Part shown: positions 18,340-27,005 of the stretch, piece by piece
How the letters are laid out: each line of letters opens with the position of its first letter
How positions within the stretch are numbered: position 1 is the stretch's first letter
The notes under the pieces: model-generated
The model's database searches: none
Told to the model about the DNA's origin: nothing
Seen by the model: only the letters and a program-made list of their open reading frames with translations
Position numbers and translations under genes: made by a program
From: Rhodospirillales bacterium
GTDB lineage: Bacteria > Pseudomonadota > Alphaproteobacteria > Rhodospirillales > Thalassospiraceae
Assembly: GCA_019634165.1 (NCBI GenBank)
Contig: JAHQVT010000008.1
Location: 124,001 to 188,000 of the forward strand
Length of the DNA: 64,000 nt
Direction of reading: 5' to 3'

Positions 18340-18367
18340 CTTGCGAAATTTTTCCGCTGATCTATCT
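18340..18367 (+). promoter_or_regulatory. candidate RpoH (sigma-32) promoter of hsp20
   Basis: CTTG at 18340-18343, a 17-bp spacer and TCTATCT at 18361-18367 match the alphaproteobacterial RpoH pattern CTTG-N17-CYTATNT except for T in place of the first C. It lies about 100 bp before hsp20, which fits a heat-shock gene. A GGGGCA/TGCCCC hairpin at 18380-18394 falls in the presumed 5' leader. Confidence 0.55.
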
Positions 18368-18465
18368 CAAGGTTGGAAAGGGGCATGGTGCCCCGATACG
18401 CGTCAAGGTTGCAGCCTGGTCTGGACTGACGGCGCAAGATTACTCGTCTGTAATGGAGGGTACTA

Positions 18466-18969
18466 ATGACTGGTCTTCAGACTCTTAATGGATCCGCACG
18501 TCGTGTTGCTTCTGCGCCGAATGCAGGTGATCCTTTCTCCCTTATCTCCCGCGATTTTGATCGCATGATTGGTTCGATCTTTGGCGATCGGCCTATTGCG
18601 TCCAAAGGTTTTGCCGAATCTGGCGAAGCACAGAAATCACTTCTAAACCCTCGCATCGACGTTTTCGATGCCGAAGATCACATTGAACTTTCCGCCGAAC
18701 TTCCCGGTGTTGAACAGGACGATGTTGATGTGTCGGTGCTTGAAGGTGTTTTGACCATCACGGGGGAAAAGAAATCCAGCCGTGAAAGCAATGAAGGTGC
18801 CCGCGTTGTTGAACGCAGTTTCGGTAGCTTTAAACGGTCATTTCGCCTGAACGATATGATTGATGCCGACAATATCACGGCATCTTTCAAAAACGGTGTT
18901 CTGGTACTTACTCTTCCCAAAGTAGCAGAACAGAAACCTGAGCCGCGTAAGATTGCGATTAGCGGCTAA
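18466..18969 (+). CDS. small heat-shock protein, Hsp20/IbpA family
   Basis: ATP-independent holdase of 167 residues. The alpha-crystallin domain spans about residues 64-160 (RIDVFDAEDHIELSAELPGV, then VLEGVLTITGEKK and NGVLVLTLPK). The C-terminal IxI-type motif (KIAI) used for oligomer contacts is present. GGAGGG lies 5 bp before the ATG. A sigma-32-like promoter lies upstream and a strong terminator downstream, so it is a single-gene unit. Confidence 0.95.
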   Translation: MTGLQTLNGSARRVASAPNAGDPFSLISRDFDRMIGSIFGDRPIASKGFAESGEAQKSLLNPRIDVFDAEDHIELSAELPGVEQDDVDVSVLEGVLTITGEKKSSRESNEGARVVERSFGSFKRSFRLNDMIDADNITASFKNGVLVLTLPKVAEQKPEPRKIAISG

Positions 18970-19013
18970 GGCCTTACCTCTCCTCGCTTGAGAATGTTCT
19001 CCCTGTGTTGCCT

Positions 19014-19044
19014 GACGGGCGGTTTTTACCGCCCGTCTTTTTTT
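19014..19044. terminator. hsp20 terminator, shared with the convergent PLP gene
   Basis: GACGGGCGGT, loop TTTT, ACCGCCCGTC and then seven Ts (19038-19044). The hairpin sits between converging stops at 18969 and 19048. Confidence 0.95.
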
Positions 19045-19047
19045 GTT

Positions 19048-20205
19048 CTAGCGCCCGGCATAGCCGATGCAATGATCAAGTGGCATATCAAACAATCCGG
19101 TCGCATCAAATTGCGCCAAAGCATCGCTCCACGGGGTAAGGTCGATATTTTGTGCCTTAATCCAGTCGGGATTGTAATAGGTATCGCAATAACGATCCCC
19201 GCCATCACACAATAACGTCACCACCGAGCCGGTTTGCCCGGCTTTTTTCATTTCCGTAATCAGCGATAGGGTCGCGATCAGGTTGGTTCCGGTCGATCCA
19301 CCACAGCGACGGCCAAGGTGCTTTGTCAGATAATGCAAGGCGGCAAAGCTTGCGGCATCGGGGATGCGATACATGCGGTCAACAACGGTTGGGTTAAAGC
19401 TTGGCTCGACCCGTGGGCGACCGATACCTTCCACCCGTGATCCTTTGTTGCCAGTCACCGAACAGTCGCCGGTTTCATAACCAGTATAGAAAACAGAGTT
19501 TTCAGGGTCCGCAACGCATAATTCACATCCTTGTCCAAGGCTGCGGCCATAGCGGATGTAACGCCCAATGGTCGATGATGTCCCGCCCGTGCCCGCGCCA
19601 ACAACCACCCAGCGGGGCACGGGGTGGGCTTCGCGTTTGAGCTGATCGAAGATGCTTTCGGCAATGTTGTTATTGCCGCGCCAATCGGTTGCCCGTTCGG
19701 CATAAGTGAACTGATCCATGTAATGGCCGCCAAGTTCATGGGCAAGTCGCTGGGATTCTTCATAAATCTGGCCGCTATGGTCAACCAGATGACTTTCGCC
19801 ACCATAAAAAGCGATTTGATCAATTTTTTGCTGAGACGTTGATTTTGGCATCACTGCGATAAAGCGCAGACCCAAAAGTCTTGCAAAATAGGCTTCAGAC
19901 ACCGCTGTTGACCCACTTGATGCCTCAATAATCGGAGTGTTCTTATCGATCCAGCCATTGCAAAGGCCATATAAAAACAGCGACCGCGCAAGGCGGTGTT
20001 TCAAGCTGCCCGATGGATGGGTTGATTCATCTTTCAGATACAATCCGATGCCATCAAGTTTGGGCAAATCAAGACGGATCAAATGGGTGTCGGCGGACCG
20101 ATTGAAATCGGCTTCGATGGTGCTGATGGCGTCAGCCACCCATTGGCGATCATATGTCATGAAATCTCGGGCCTTGGTTAAGTCTGTGTGGTGCTGTCGG
20201 GGCAT
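19048..20205 (-). CDS. PLP-dependent cysteine synthase-like protein
   Basis: A fold-type II PLP enzyme of about 385 residues. It shows [17 protein letters not shown], the PLP lysine in GSLKHRLA, the substrate loop [15 protein letters not shown] and the phosphate-binding glycines [14 protein letters not shown]. The NRSADTHL opening and the C-terminal [18 protein letters not shown] mark the 'PLP-dependent cysteine synthase family' beside, not within, CysK/CysM. It may produce cysteine from O-acetylserine or act on another beta-substituted amino acid. The start at 20205 is a guess; ATG 20160 (MTYDRQW) is also credible, and the open frame continues upstream to 20292. Confidence 0.85.
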   Translation of the reverse strand: MPRQHHTDLTKARDFMTYDRQWVADAISTIEADFNRSADTHLIRLDLPKLDGIGLYLKDESTHPSGSLKHRLARSLFLYGLCNGWIDKNTPIIEASSGSTAVSEAYFARLLGLRFIAVMPKSTSQQKIDQIAFYGGESHLVDHSGQIYEESQRLAHELGGHYMDQFTYAERATDWRGNNNIAESIFDQLKREAHPVPRWVVVGAGTGGTSSTIGRYIRYGRSLGQGCELCVADPENSVFYTGYETGDCSVTGNKGSRVEGIGRPRVEPSFNPTVVDRMYRIPDAASFAALHYLTKHLGRRCGGSTGTNLIATLSLITEMKKAGQTGSVVTLLCDGGDRYCDTYYNPDWIKAQNIDLTPWSDALAQFDATGLFDMPLDHCIGYAGR

Positions 20206-20408
20206 GATCCCTGTTTGGCAATGGTGTAGGGGATTATAATACAGAAAACTATAGTGAAATTGTGTCGATACATTTGCGTGATAATGGAGCAAAAGGTGAA
20301 TTTAACCTGATTTTTAAGAGATTGGGCTTGCTAACACTTTTTTCAAAGCTAACCTCTAAGATACAAGGTTCTCGATTCTTTCGATCTTATTGGATGGCCC
20401 GAACAATT

Positions 20409-20711
20409 ATGGCTAAAGACGAAAAAGACCCGTTCACCGTACGAATGGCGGCATCTGAAATTGGTGCGGCCTATGACGTGCCTGTGCGTGTATCGACGGT
20501 GATTGGCAAAAGCCAGATTCAGGTCGCCCAACTGATGCGTCTGACACGCGGGGCTGTCTTGGAATTGGACCGTCGCGTCGGGGAGCCGGTTGATATTTAC
20601 GTCAATAACCGTCTGGTCGCGCGCGGCGAACTGGTGGTGGTTGACGAGAACCTTGGTGTTACGATCACTGAGGTGGTTAAAACCGGGACGATTATCGAAA
20701 CCCACCATTGA
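20409..20711 (+). CDS. fliN: FliN-like flagellar motor switch protein (SpoA domain)
   Basis: A 100-residue protein made almost entirely of a SpoA/FliN C-ring domain: YDVPVRVSTVIGKSQIQVAQLM, then LTRGAVLELDRRVGEPVDIYVNN and GELVVVDENLGVTITEV. FliN forms part of the cytoplasmic switch complex with FliM and FliG. No other flagellar gene is nearby, so it is an orphan copy. ATG 20409 gives a normal FliN length; ATG 20394 is in frame, and neither has a good ribosome site. A type III secretion SpoA protein is less likely. Confidence 0.82.
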   Translation: MAKDEKDPFTVRMAASEIGAAYDVPVRVSTVIGKSQIQVAQLMRLTRGAVLELDRRVGEPVDIYVNNRLVARGELVVVDENLGVTITEVVKTGTIIETHH

Positions 20712-20763
20712 TCGTTCGGTAAAACGGACACTTTAAAACCGACACTTTGATGTTTCTTCTACC

Positions 20764-20792
20764 AAGGCCGCTTGTTGCGGCCTTTTATTTTG
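20764..20792 (+). terminator. terminator after fliN
   Basis: AAGGCCGC, loop TTGTT, GCGGCCTT, then TTATTTTG. It overlaps the last bases of the convergent Sel1 gene. Confidence 0.8.
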
Positions 20793-21576
20793 TCAAAATG
20801 TCTTCTGTTTCGAGGCGTTTATTGACGCGCGCTATTTCTTCGGGGCGCAGCCGTGGTTCAATGGCTGCAACGGCCGCATTGGCATCCATCGGTTTTTCTT
20901 CTTCTGCCCCGACGGGAAGTGAAATCGTGCCAAGAGAGGCACGTTTTAGCCAGTAATAGGCATCCGCGTAATTTTGCGCGATGCCCCAACCGCGTTCAAG
21001 CATTGCGCCGAACATGAATTGGGCTGCGTGCATGTTTTGTTTGGCGGCAATTTCAAAATAGTGTGCTGCTTCGACAAAGTTCTGTGATGCGCCGCGCCCG
21101 TGAAAATACTGTATCCCGATCAAATAGGCGGCATTGGCATTGCGCGGGTTGATGCGAAGCGCACGTTTGAAATAGTCGGTCGCGCGGAACTGATCATAAT
21201 TCAGTCCCCGGCCGTTGAAATACAGCAACCCGACATAATAGGTCGCCCCGCCGTGATTGGCTTTGGCTGCTTGGGAAAACCATTTTGCGGCCTGTTTGTA
21301 ATCAATTTGTCCGGTGTCCCCACGGTAATACAGCAGGCCAAGAGCGTATTGCGCAAATGGGTCGTGATTGTTTGCCGCGACATGCCACTGGGATTTGGCC
21401 AAGGCGAAGTTACCAGATTGATAGGCGCGATACCCTGATTGGTATTCTGCGCTCATTTGGGCGGCATGGTTTGAAGCAGGCTGAAACGACATTATTGCCA
21501 TGATCGCAGCGATAAATGCGACATTCCGAAAAAACCGTGAAACAGCGGCCCGAAATGTCAGTGTTATGGCTGTCAT
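20785..21576 (-). CDS. secreted Sel1-like repeat protein
   Basis: A 263-residue protein with an N-terminal hydrophobic signal (NVAFIAAIMAIMSF). At least four Sel1/TPR-like repeats of about 36 residues follow, for example AQYALGLLYYRGDTG, ATYYVGLLYFNGRGL, AAYLIGIQYFHGRGA and AQFMFGAMLERGWGI. Sel1 repeats form alpha-solenoid scaffolds for protein contacts; no partner is identifiable here. Its start overlaps the DUF2794 stop by 4 bp (ATGA), so the two are coupled. Confidence 0.88.
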   Translation of the reverse strand: MTAITLTFRAAVSRFFRNVAFIAAIMAIMSFQPASNHAAQMSAEYQSGYRAYQSGNFALAKSQWHVAANNHDPFAQYALGLLYYRGDTGQIDYKQAAKWFSQAAKANHGGATYYVGLLYFNGRGLNYDQFRATDYFKRALRINPRNANAAYLIGIQYFHGRGASQNFVEAAHYFEIAAKQNMHAAQFMFGAMLERGWGIAQNYADAYYWLKRASLGTISLPVGAEEEKPMDANAAVAAIEPRLRPEEIARVNKRLETEDILTK

Positions 21577-21929
21577 GAGTTTGTTTTGAAAAGGGGGATA
21601 ACCTTGCGAGCGCGTTTTTCGATCGCATCAAGGACGTTGTTGATATCAGAACTTTGCTTGATGCGTTCGCCACTATGCAGGGCAAGGAACTGGCCAGCAT
21701 TTTTATGTTCGGCACCAAGTTTGATTACGGTAAACAATGGCGTCTCGTGGGAACTGCGAAAGATTGAAAACATCGCCATGCCATCAAGATGGTCAATCGC
21801 ATAATCGCGCCATGCCCCGCTTGCGACCTGACGGGAATATGTGTTCATGAGCCTCATAAGTTCAGCTCGGTCAAAATGCACAAAGCTTTTGGCTTTGCGA
21901 TATTTGGCCAAATCGAACAATGTTCCCAT
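21573..21929 (-). CDS. DUF2794 family protein
   Basis: A 118-residue protein with the DUF2794 pattern: ELMRLMNTYSRQVASGAWRDYAIDHLD, MFSIFRSSHETPLFTVIKL. The family is largely restricted to Alphaproteobacteria and its role is unknown. There is no signal peptide or membrane segment, so it is probably cytoplasmic. The downstream Sel1 gene is translationally coupled. Confidence 0.85.
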   Translation of the reverse strand: MGTLFDLAKYRKAKSFVHFDRAELMRLMNTYSRQVASGAWRDYAIDHLDGMAMFSIFRSSHETPLFTVIKLGAEHKNAGQFLALHSGERIKQSSDINNVLDAIEKRARKVIPLFKTNS

Positions 21930-22098
21930 GTCATGCTCCGGCAGTGTGACGTAACAGCGGCGTCATCGCGCATGTCGTAAAATGACAGCCATGTGACAGG
22001 GTAGCGTGGATTGGCAATTGCCTCAAGTTTCAATGGGCAAAACCAGCCGTGCGGTCAAACCGTCGGGCTGGTGATCGTAGACTGTCTGGGATGTGTGA

Positions 22099-22524
22099 TT
22101 AAAGACTGCGTGAACGGGTTGGCGGCCAGTCAACGGTCTGTGCCCCCGTGTTATAGGGATCGGGCGTGCGATAGCAGCTAACCGCGGCCAAGGAGCGATA
22201 GCAATAAAGCGGGGTTTCAGGCACCGGGTCCTTTTTGCAATAGGACTTGCCGTCAATCTTGCGGATGGTTGAGCAATCCTGACCCGTTGAAAGTGATACG
22301 GCATGATCAATCAGGGTCTTGTCCGTATTGATGATGCTGATCACGTCAAAGGCAATGTACCATTCGCCGCCGGTAAACATGCTTGTGCCAACAATGTCTG
22401 ACATGGTGGTGCTGCAACCAGAAACGCTTGATCCCAGCAATGCAGCAAACAATCCGGCAAGGATGCGTTGTCGGATGATGCGTTTGGCATCAAAGCGGTT
22501 ATGAACAATCTGGCGGCGTTTCAT
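22099..22524 (-). CDS. small lipoprotein of unknown function
   Basis: A 141-residue protein with a signal sequence (ILAGLFAALLGSSVSGC) and a lipobox ending VSGC. The mature part has six more cysteines (QDCST, SYCKK, YCYRS, SCYRT among them), which suggests disulphides in the periplasm. I do not recognise the family. The ATG at 22524 follows GGAG; a longer reading frame to 22551 lacks a ribosome site. It stands alone, about 170 bp from DUF2794 on the same strand. Confidence 0.7.
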   Translation of the reverse strand: MKRRQIVHNRFDAKRIIRQRILAGLFAALLGSSVSGCSTTMSDIVGTSMFTGGEWYIAFDVISIINTDKTLIDHAVSLSTGQDCSTIRKIDGKSYCKKDPVPETPLYCYRSLAAVSCYRTPDPYNTGAQTVDWPPTRSRSL

Positions 22525-23058
22525 GGTTGTCTCCGTCCAGCCACCGGGCAATTTTGACCGATGACATTGTGAAATCTGTTCCCTATGGCCTTATCAAAGC
22601 AAACCCTGTGCCGGATTTGCCATATTTGGTCATCTTGTGTTTGATATGGTCGGCAGCGGTGTTGTTTTCAGCCTGTTTTTTTATCGTTCTGCGGCAATCG
22701 GCCGATGTTCGAATGCCGTGATTTGGTTTTGGAATGTGTTTTGATGATGGGGGGCAAACCTTTCCAAGCGGTTTAAACCAGCCCATCAGGCAAATGCGGC
22801 AGGCAATTCTTTCCTGCCTTGTGCAACAGATGGTGAAACATGCCCGAAATGCGGGGTATGTTTGGGGATCAAATCTGTCGGAAAAGCCGTTTGATACGGG
22901 CTGAAACCGTTAATCGCGCAAAATAATCGATAGAAAGCGGCGATTGAGCTTGAGCAGACTTGACCCTGTGTGCGCAGGCGCGTTAAATCCTTGCCAGAAT
23001 TATTTCAGATAAGCGGGCAGGTTGCCCGCTTTATTGTGACCGGATTGGAGCCGTTTTC
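22525..23058. other. 534-bp intergenic region before yfgM
   Basis: No gene is clearly supported. A short plus-strand frame (22527-22721) would encode one hydrophobic segment (LVILCLIWSAAVLFSACFF) but has no ribosome site. A hairpin, AAGCGGGCA/TGCCCGCTT at 23011-23031 followed by TATTG, looks like a terminator just 28 bp upstream of the yfgM start and might end a small RNA or attenuated leader. Confidence 0.45.
23011..23031 (+). terminator. terminator-like hairpin directly upstream of yfgM
   Basis: AAGCGGGCA pairs with TGCCCGCTT around GGT, a 9-bp perfect stem, followed by TATTG rather than a pure T run. No gene ends just before it on the plus strand, which makes its role unclear. Confidence 0.45.
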
Positions 23059-23709
23059 GTGGTTGATATTTTCCAGGAAGTCGAAGAAGACCTGAAGCGT
23101 GAACGCAGTGAAGAACTGTGGCGCAAATACGGGAAATACGTAATCGGTACCGCTGCTGTTATCGTTTTGGGTGTTGCGGGTCGCGAAGGTTTGAAAACCT
23201 ACGAGCACACGACCAGCATCGAAAATGGTACGCGCCTTGCCAATGCCGTTGAACTTGCGCAGGCCGGTGAAGACAAACAAGATGCCGCACTTGAGGCGCT
23301 TGATGCGATTATTGCCGATGGCAATGCCGGTTTTGTTGCGATGGGCCATTTCCAGAAAGCTGCGATTTATCTGCGCGCCGGGGCAACCCCGCCTGCGGTA
23401 AGCGAACTTGAAGCGGTTGCCGGAAATGCCGACATTGATCAGGTTTATCGTGATCTTGCGGTTGTTCAGATCGCCATGAACAGTGCCAACCAAAGCAATG
23501 CGCAAGAAATGATTGCGAAGTTGACACCAATCGCAGTGCCGGAAAATGCCTGGTATTACTCGGCGCGTGAAATGATTGCGTTGCTTCATGTTGCTTCTGG
23601 TGATGTTGAAGCGGCCAAGCCGCTTTTGACCGAAATTGCCGATGATGCGCAAGCGCCATCTGGGATGCGCGCACGTGCAAGTGAGATTCTTAAGGCCGTT
23701 GGTGCCTAA
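23059..23709 (+). CDS. yfgM: YfgM-like tetratricopeptide membrane protein
   Basis: A 216-residue protein with a cytoplasmic start (VDIFQEVEEDLKRERSEELWRKY), one membrane helix (YVIGTAAVIVLGVAG) and a periplasmic TPR-like domain. This matches the YfgM family, an ancillary SecYEG/periplasmic chaperone-network subunit. The order yfgM-bamB-der is the same as in E. coli. The GTG start at 23059 is preceded by TTGGAG. bamB follows after about 70 bp. Confidence 0.85.
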   Translation: MVDIFQEVEEDLKRERSEELWRKYGKYVIGTAAVIVLGVAGREGLKTYEHTTSIENGTRLANAVELAQAGEDKQDAALEALDAIIADGNAGFVAMGHFQKAAIYLRAGATPPAVSELEAVAGNADIDQVYRDLAVVQIAMNSANQSNAQEMIAKLTPIAVPENAWYYSAREMIALLHVASGDVEAAKPLLTEIADDAQAPSGMRARASEILKAVGA

Positions 23710-23782
23710 CCAAACCTAGGAAAAGGTTGGCTGGTATTTGATCTGGCCAACCGGACGTGAGCTTGAATTAGGGGAAACGGTT

Positions 23783-25117
23783 TTGACCACACGCGGTATT
23801 AAGTCACTTCTGTGCGTTATGGGGCTGACGGGCCTTCTGGCTGGGTGTTCCGGTTGGTTGGGCGAAGCGGAAGCACCACCGTTACCTGGTGAACGTATTT
23901 CGGTTCTTGCCCTGCAAAGCACAGTACAGCCTGATGTCGCATTGACCGATCAGCGCGTTATTCTTCCAGAACCGGAATCGATGGTCGATTGGCCACAGAA
24001 TGGCGGGTTCCCAAGCCACGCGTTACATCATGTTGGTTTGGACAATGACGTCCTGAGACAGGATTGGTCTGTTGATATCGGCGAAGGTTCGATGGATGAC
24101 AATCTTTTGCTTAATCAGGCGATCGTTGCCCGTGGTGTGATCTTTACTATTGATGCAAGTGCCGAAGTTCGCGCTTTTGCAGCTAATTCCGGCAAAAGAA
24201 TTTGGTCGCTTGAACTGGCACCTGAAGATGAAGAAGACAGCACCTTGCTTGGTGGTGGTCTGGCTTATGACGGGGGCATTGTTTATGCCACGACCGGCTT
24301 TGCCGAAATCATCGCCATTGATGCGCCAAGTGCCACGGTATTGTGGCGTCAGCAGGTAAGTGCGCCGATGCGTTCTGCTCCGACGGTACGTGGTGGGCGT
24401 CTTTTTGCGATCACGATTGATAACCAGACGATTGCACTCAATGCCCTGACCGGCGAAAGTCTTTGGAGCCATCGTGGTGCATCCGAAGGCGCATCATTCA
24501 TTGGCGGGGCCAGCCCCGCTGTTGATCAGGGGGTGGTGATTTCCGCCTATTCCACCGGTGAGATGTATGCGCTTCGGGTTGAGAACGGGCAGGTGATTTG
24601 GTCGGATGCGCTGGCCGGTGCCGGGCGGACCGATGCTGTTTCGGCAATTGCTGATATTCGTGGCCTGCCAGTGATTGATAATGATCTGGTGATTGCGACC
24701 AGTAATTCCGGTTTGACCGTTGCGATTGACCTTCGTACAGGGTTCCGGGTTTGGGAACTTGAGGCCGGTGGCATCCAGTCACCATGGGTTGCGGGCGATT
24801 ATATTTACGTTCTGACCAACACAAATGACCTGATTGCCTTGCGTCGGAAGACCGGACAGGTTAAATGGGTGACAGTTCTGCCACGTTTTGTCGATCCCGA
24901 AGACCAGGACGAGCCGATTGTCTGGACAGGTCCGGTACTGGTTGGTGACAGGTTGATCGTTGGTAACGAGCAGGGCGAAGTAATGACTGTTTCCCCTTAT
25001 AGCGGTGACATTCTTGGCAAGGACGAATTGTCCGGGCCAATCACCTTGCCGCCATCTGTTGCTGGTGACAGCCTTTACTTCCTGACTGCGGATGCCGATC
25101 TAATCGCATATCGCTGA
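23783..25117 (+). CDS. bamB: outer membrane protein assembly factor BamB
   Basis: Lipoprotein of the BAM complex that helps insert beta-barrel proteins. A signal peptide with lipobox LLAGC is followed by PQQ-like beta-propeller repeats: VIFTIDASAEVRAFAANSGK, IVYATTGFAEIIAID, LFAITIDNQTIALNALTGE. The best start is TTG 23783, since GGGGAAA lies 6-12 bp upstream and it directly begins the signal peptide (444 residues). Longer frames start in the spacer after yfgM. der follows, as is usual. Confidence 0.93.
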   Translation: MTTRGIKSLLCVMGLTGLLAGCSGWLGEAEAPPLPGERISVLALQSTVQPDVALTDQRVILPEPESMVDWPQNGGFPSHALHHVGLDNDVLRQDWSVDIGEGSMDDNLLLNQAIVARGVIFTIDASAEVRAFAANSGKRIWSLELAPEDEEDSTLLGGGLAYDGGIVYATTGFAEIIAIDAPSATVLWRQQVSAPMRSAPTVRGGRLFAITIDNQTIALNALTGESLWSHRGASEGASFIGGASPAVDQGVVISAYSTGEMYALRVENGQVIWSDALAGAGRTDAVSAIADIRGLPVIDNDLVIATSNSGLTVAIDLRTGFRVWELEAGGIQSPWVAGDYIYVLTNTNDLIALRRKTGQVKWVTVLPRFVDPEDQDEPIVWTGPVLVGDRLIVGNEQGEVMTVSPYSGDILGKDELSGPITLPPSVAGDSLYFLTADADLIAYR

Positions 25118-25250
25118 TCAGGTCAGAATTGAAGTTTTCCGCAAGGGTTCCTTGCAAGATTTGCGGTGCGCCGTGGGTTTAATGCCCCCGGCGCATATCG
25201 CCGTTTATGCACTTAGCTGTGCTGATTATTAACGAGAGTCTGAAAGTCAG

Positions 25251-26783
25251 ATGTCGCTGAAAGTTGCCATTATCGGTCGCCCCAACGTTGGGAAGTCGAC
25301 CTTGTTTAACCGTCTGGTCGGTAAAAAGCTGGCCTTGGTTGATGACCAACCCGGTGTCACCCGCGACCGCCGCTATGGCAAGGCGCGCCTGGGGGATATG
25401 TCGTTCGATATTATCGATACCGCCGGTTTGGAAGAAGTATTTGATAATTCCGTCGAAGGCATGATGCGCCAACAAAGTGAAATGGCGTTTGAGGAATGCG
25501 ACGTTGCGTTGTTCCTGATTGATGCCCGTGCGGGTTTGACCCCGCTTGACAATCACTTTGCCGATTGGCTGCGCAAGCGCCACAAACCGGTATATGTCAT
25601 TGCCAACAAGCACGAGGGCATTGGGCAGGACGCAGGTCTGTATGAGGCCTATGGCCTTGGTCTGGGCGATGTTGCGCCGATTTCGGCAGAACATGGTCTT
25701 GGGATCGAGTTGCTCTATGACATGCTTGAACCGCATTGGAAAGAATGGAAAGACCGCGAACGTGTTGCCAAACAACATGCCCGTGAAGAAGCCGCAGCAG
25801 CCGAAAGCGATGATAATGGCGCAGGCGATGCGGATGATTTGAATGATGACGATGGTTTTGTCGATGATGATGGTGAATCTTTCCCATCGTTTGAAATCGA
25901 ATTTTTCGAAGATGATGAAGACGAAGACGGCGAACTGATCGACGAAGGTCCGCGGGATAATTCGAAAATTCAGTTGGCAATCGTTGGTCGCCCGAATGCG
26001 GGTAAATCAACATTGCTTAATCAGCTTTTGGGTGAAAACCGGGTTATGACCGGACCGCAGGCCGGTTTGACCCGTGATTCCATTGCAGTTGATTGGGCCT
26101 ATGAAGGCCGTCCGATTCGTCTGGTCGATACGGCTGGTATGCGCCGTAAAAAGAAGATTGATGATCGGGTTGAACGGTTATCCGTTGCCGATACGCTGCG
26201 CGTTATCCGCTATGCACAGGTCGTTGTGTTGATGCTTGATGCGACCAACACACTTGATAAGCAGGACCTGACAATTGCCCGTATGGTGCTTGAAGAAGGC
26301 CGTGCGTTGATTATCGCTGTGAACAAGTGGGACACGATCAAGGACAAAGCAGGGGTCATGCAGGCGCTTCGCGATAAGCTTGATACGTCCTTTGCACAGG
26401 CAAAAGGCATTCCGGTTTTGACCTTCTCGGCATTGACCGGGCGCGGGACGGAACGTTTGATGCCGACAGTTCTTGATATCCACGATATCTGGAGCCGCCG
26501 TATTTCAACGTCCAAGCTTAACCGTTGGCTTGAAATTGTCAGCGAACGTCATCTGCCGCCAGTTATTTCCGGGCGCCGTATTCGCCTGCGTTATATGACA
26601 CAGGCAAAGGCACGTCCGCCAAGCTTCTTTATCAACTGTTCCAAGGCGGCTGAACTGCCTGAAAGCTATACCCGCTACCTGATTAATGGTCTGCGCGAAG
26701 ATTTCGATATGCCCGGTGTTCCGATCCGTATCAATCTGCGCAGCAGCGATAATCCGTTTGCGAAGAAGAAAAAGAAACGCTGA
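25251..26783 (+). CDS. der: ribosome-assembly GTPase Der (EngA)
   Basis: Tandem-GTPase needed for 50S subunit assembly. The first G domain has GRPNVGKSTLFN, DTAGLEE and NKHEG; the second has GRPNAGKSTLLN, DTAGMRRKKK and NKWD. A KH-like C-terminal domain (ISGRRIRLRYMTQAKARPPSFFI) and a basic tail follow. At 510 residues it is longer than the usual 440-490: a strongly acidic insert of about 50 residues (many D/E) separates the two G domains. A terminator follows. Confidence 0.97.
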   Translation: MSLKVAIIGRPNVGKSTLFNRLVGKKLALVDDQPGVTRDRRYGKARLGDMSFDIIDTAGLEEVFDNSVEGMMRQQSEMAFEECDVALFLIDARAGLTPLDNHFADWLRKRHKPVYVIANKHEGIGQDAGLYEAYGLGLGDVAPISAEHGLGIELLYDMLEPHWKEWKDRERVAKQHAREEAAAAESDDNGAGDADDLNDDDGFVDDDGESFPSFEIEFFEDDEDEDGELIDEGPRDNSKIQLAIVGRPNAGKSTLLNQLLGENRVMTGPQAGLTRDSIAVDWAYEGRPIRLVDTAGMRRKKKIDDRVERLSVADTLRVIRYAQVVVLMLDATNTLDKQDLTIARMVLEEGRALIIAVNKWDTIKDKAGVMQALRDKLDTSFAQAKGIPVLTFSALTGRGTERLMPTVLDIHDIWSRRISTSKLNRWLEIVSERHLPPVISGRRIRLRYMTQAKARPPSFFINCSKAAELPESYTRYLINGLREDFDMPGVPIRINLRSSDNPFAKKKKKR

Positions 26784-26810
26784 TTTTCGACATCTTTCGA
26801 TAAAAAGACC

Positions 26811-26845
26811 AAACCGTCCTCAATTTTGAGGGCGGTTTTGTTTTA
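26811..26845 (+). terminator. terminator after der
   Basis: AAACCGTCCTCA and TGAGGGCGGTTT (one wobble) form a hairpin, followed by TGTTTT. It begins 27 bp after the der stop. Confidence 0.85.
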
Positions 26846-27005
26846 ATTGCGCGGTGCCGTCACCATATGGGGACGCAGGGGACGAAATGACCTGTTTGAT
26901 GCGCTTTTGCTGTATTGAACAGACATTTCGAATGTTTAGCTGAAACGCTTGGTTAACCAAATAAAAGTGCGACCCTTGTTGTGAATGGGGGCCCGGGGGA
27001 GGTAA

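Noticed and set aside
22527..22721. Possible small membrane protein
   Set aside because: One hydrophobic stretch but a poor start and no ribosome site; kept only as a remark on the gap.
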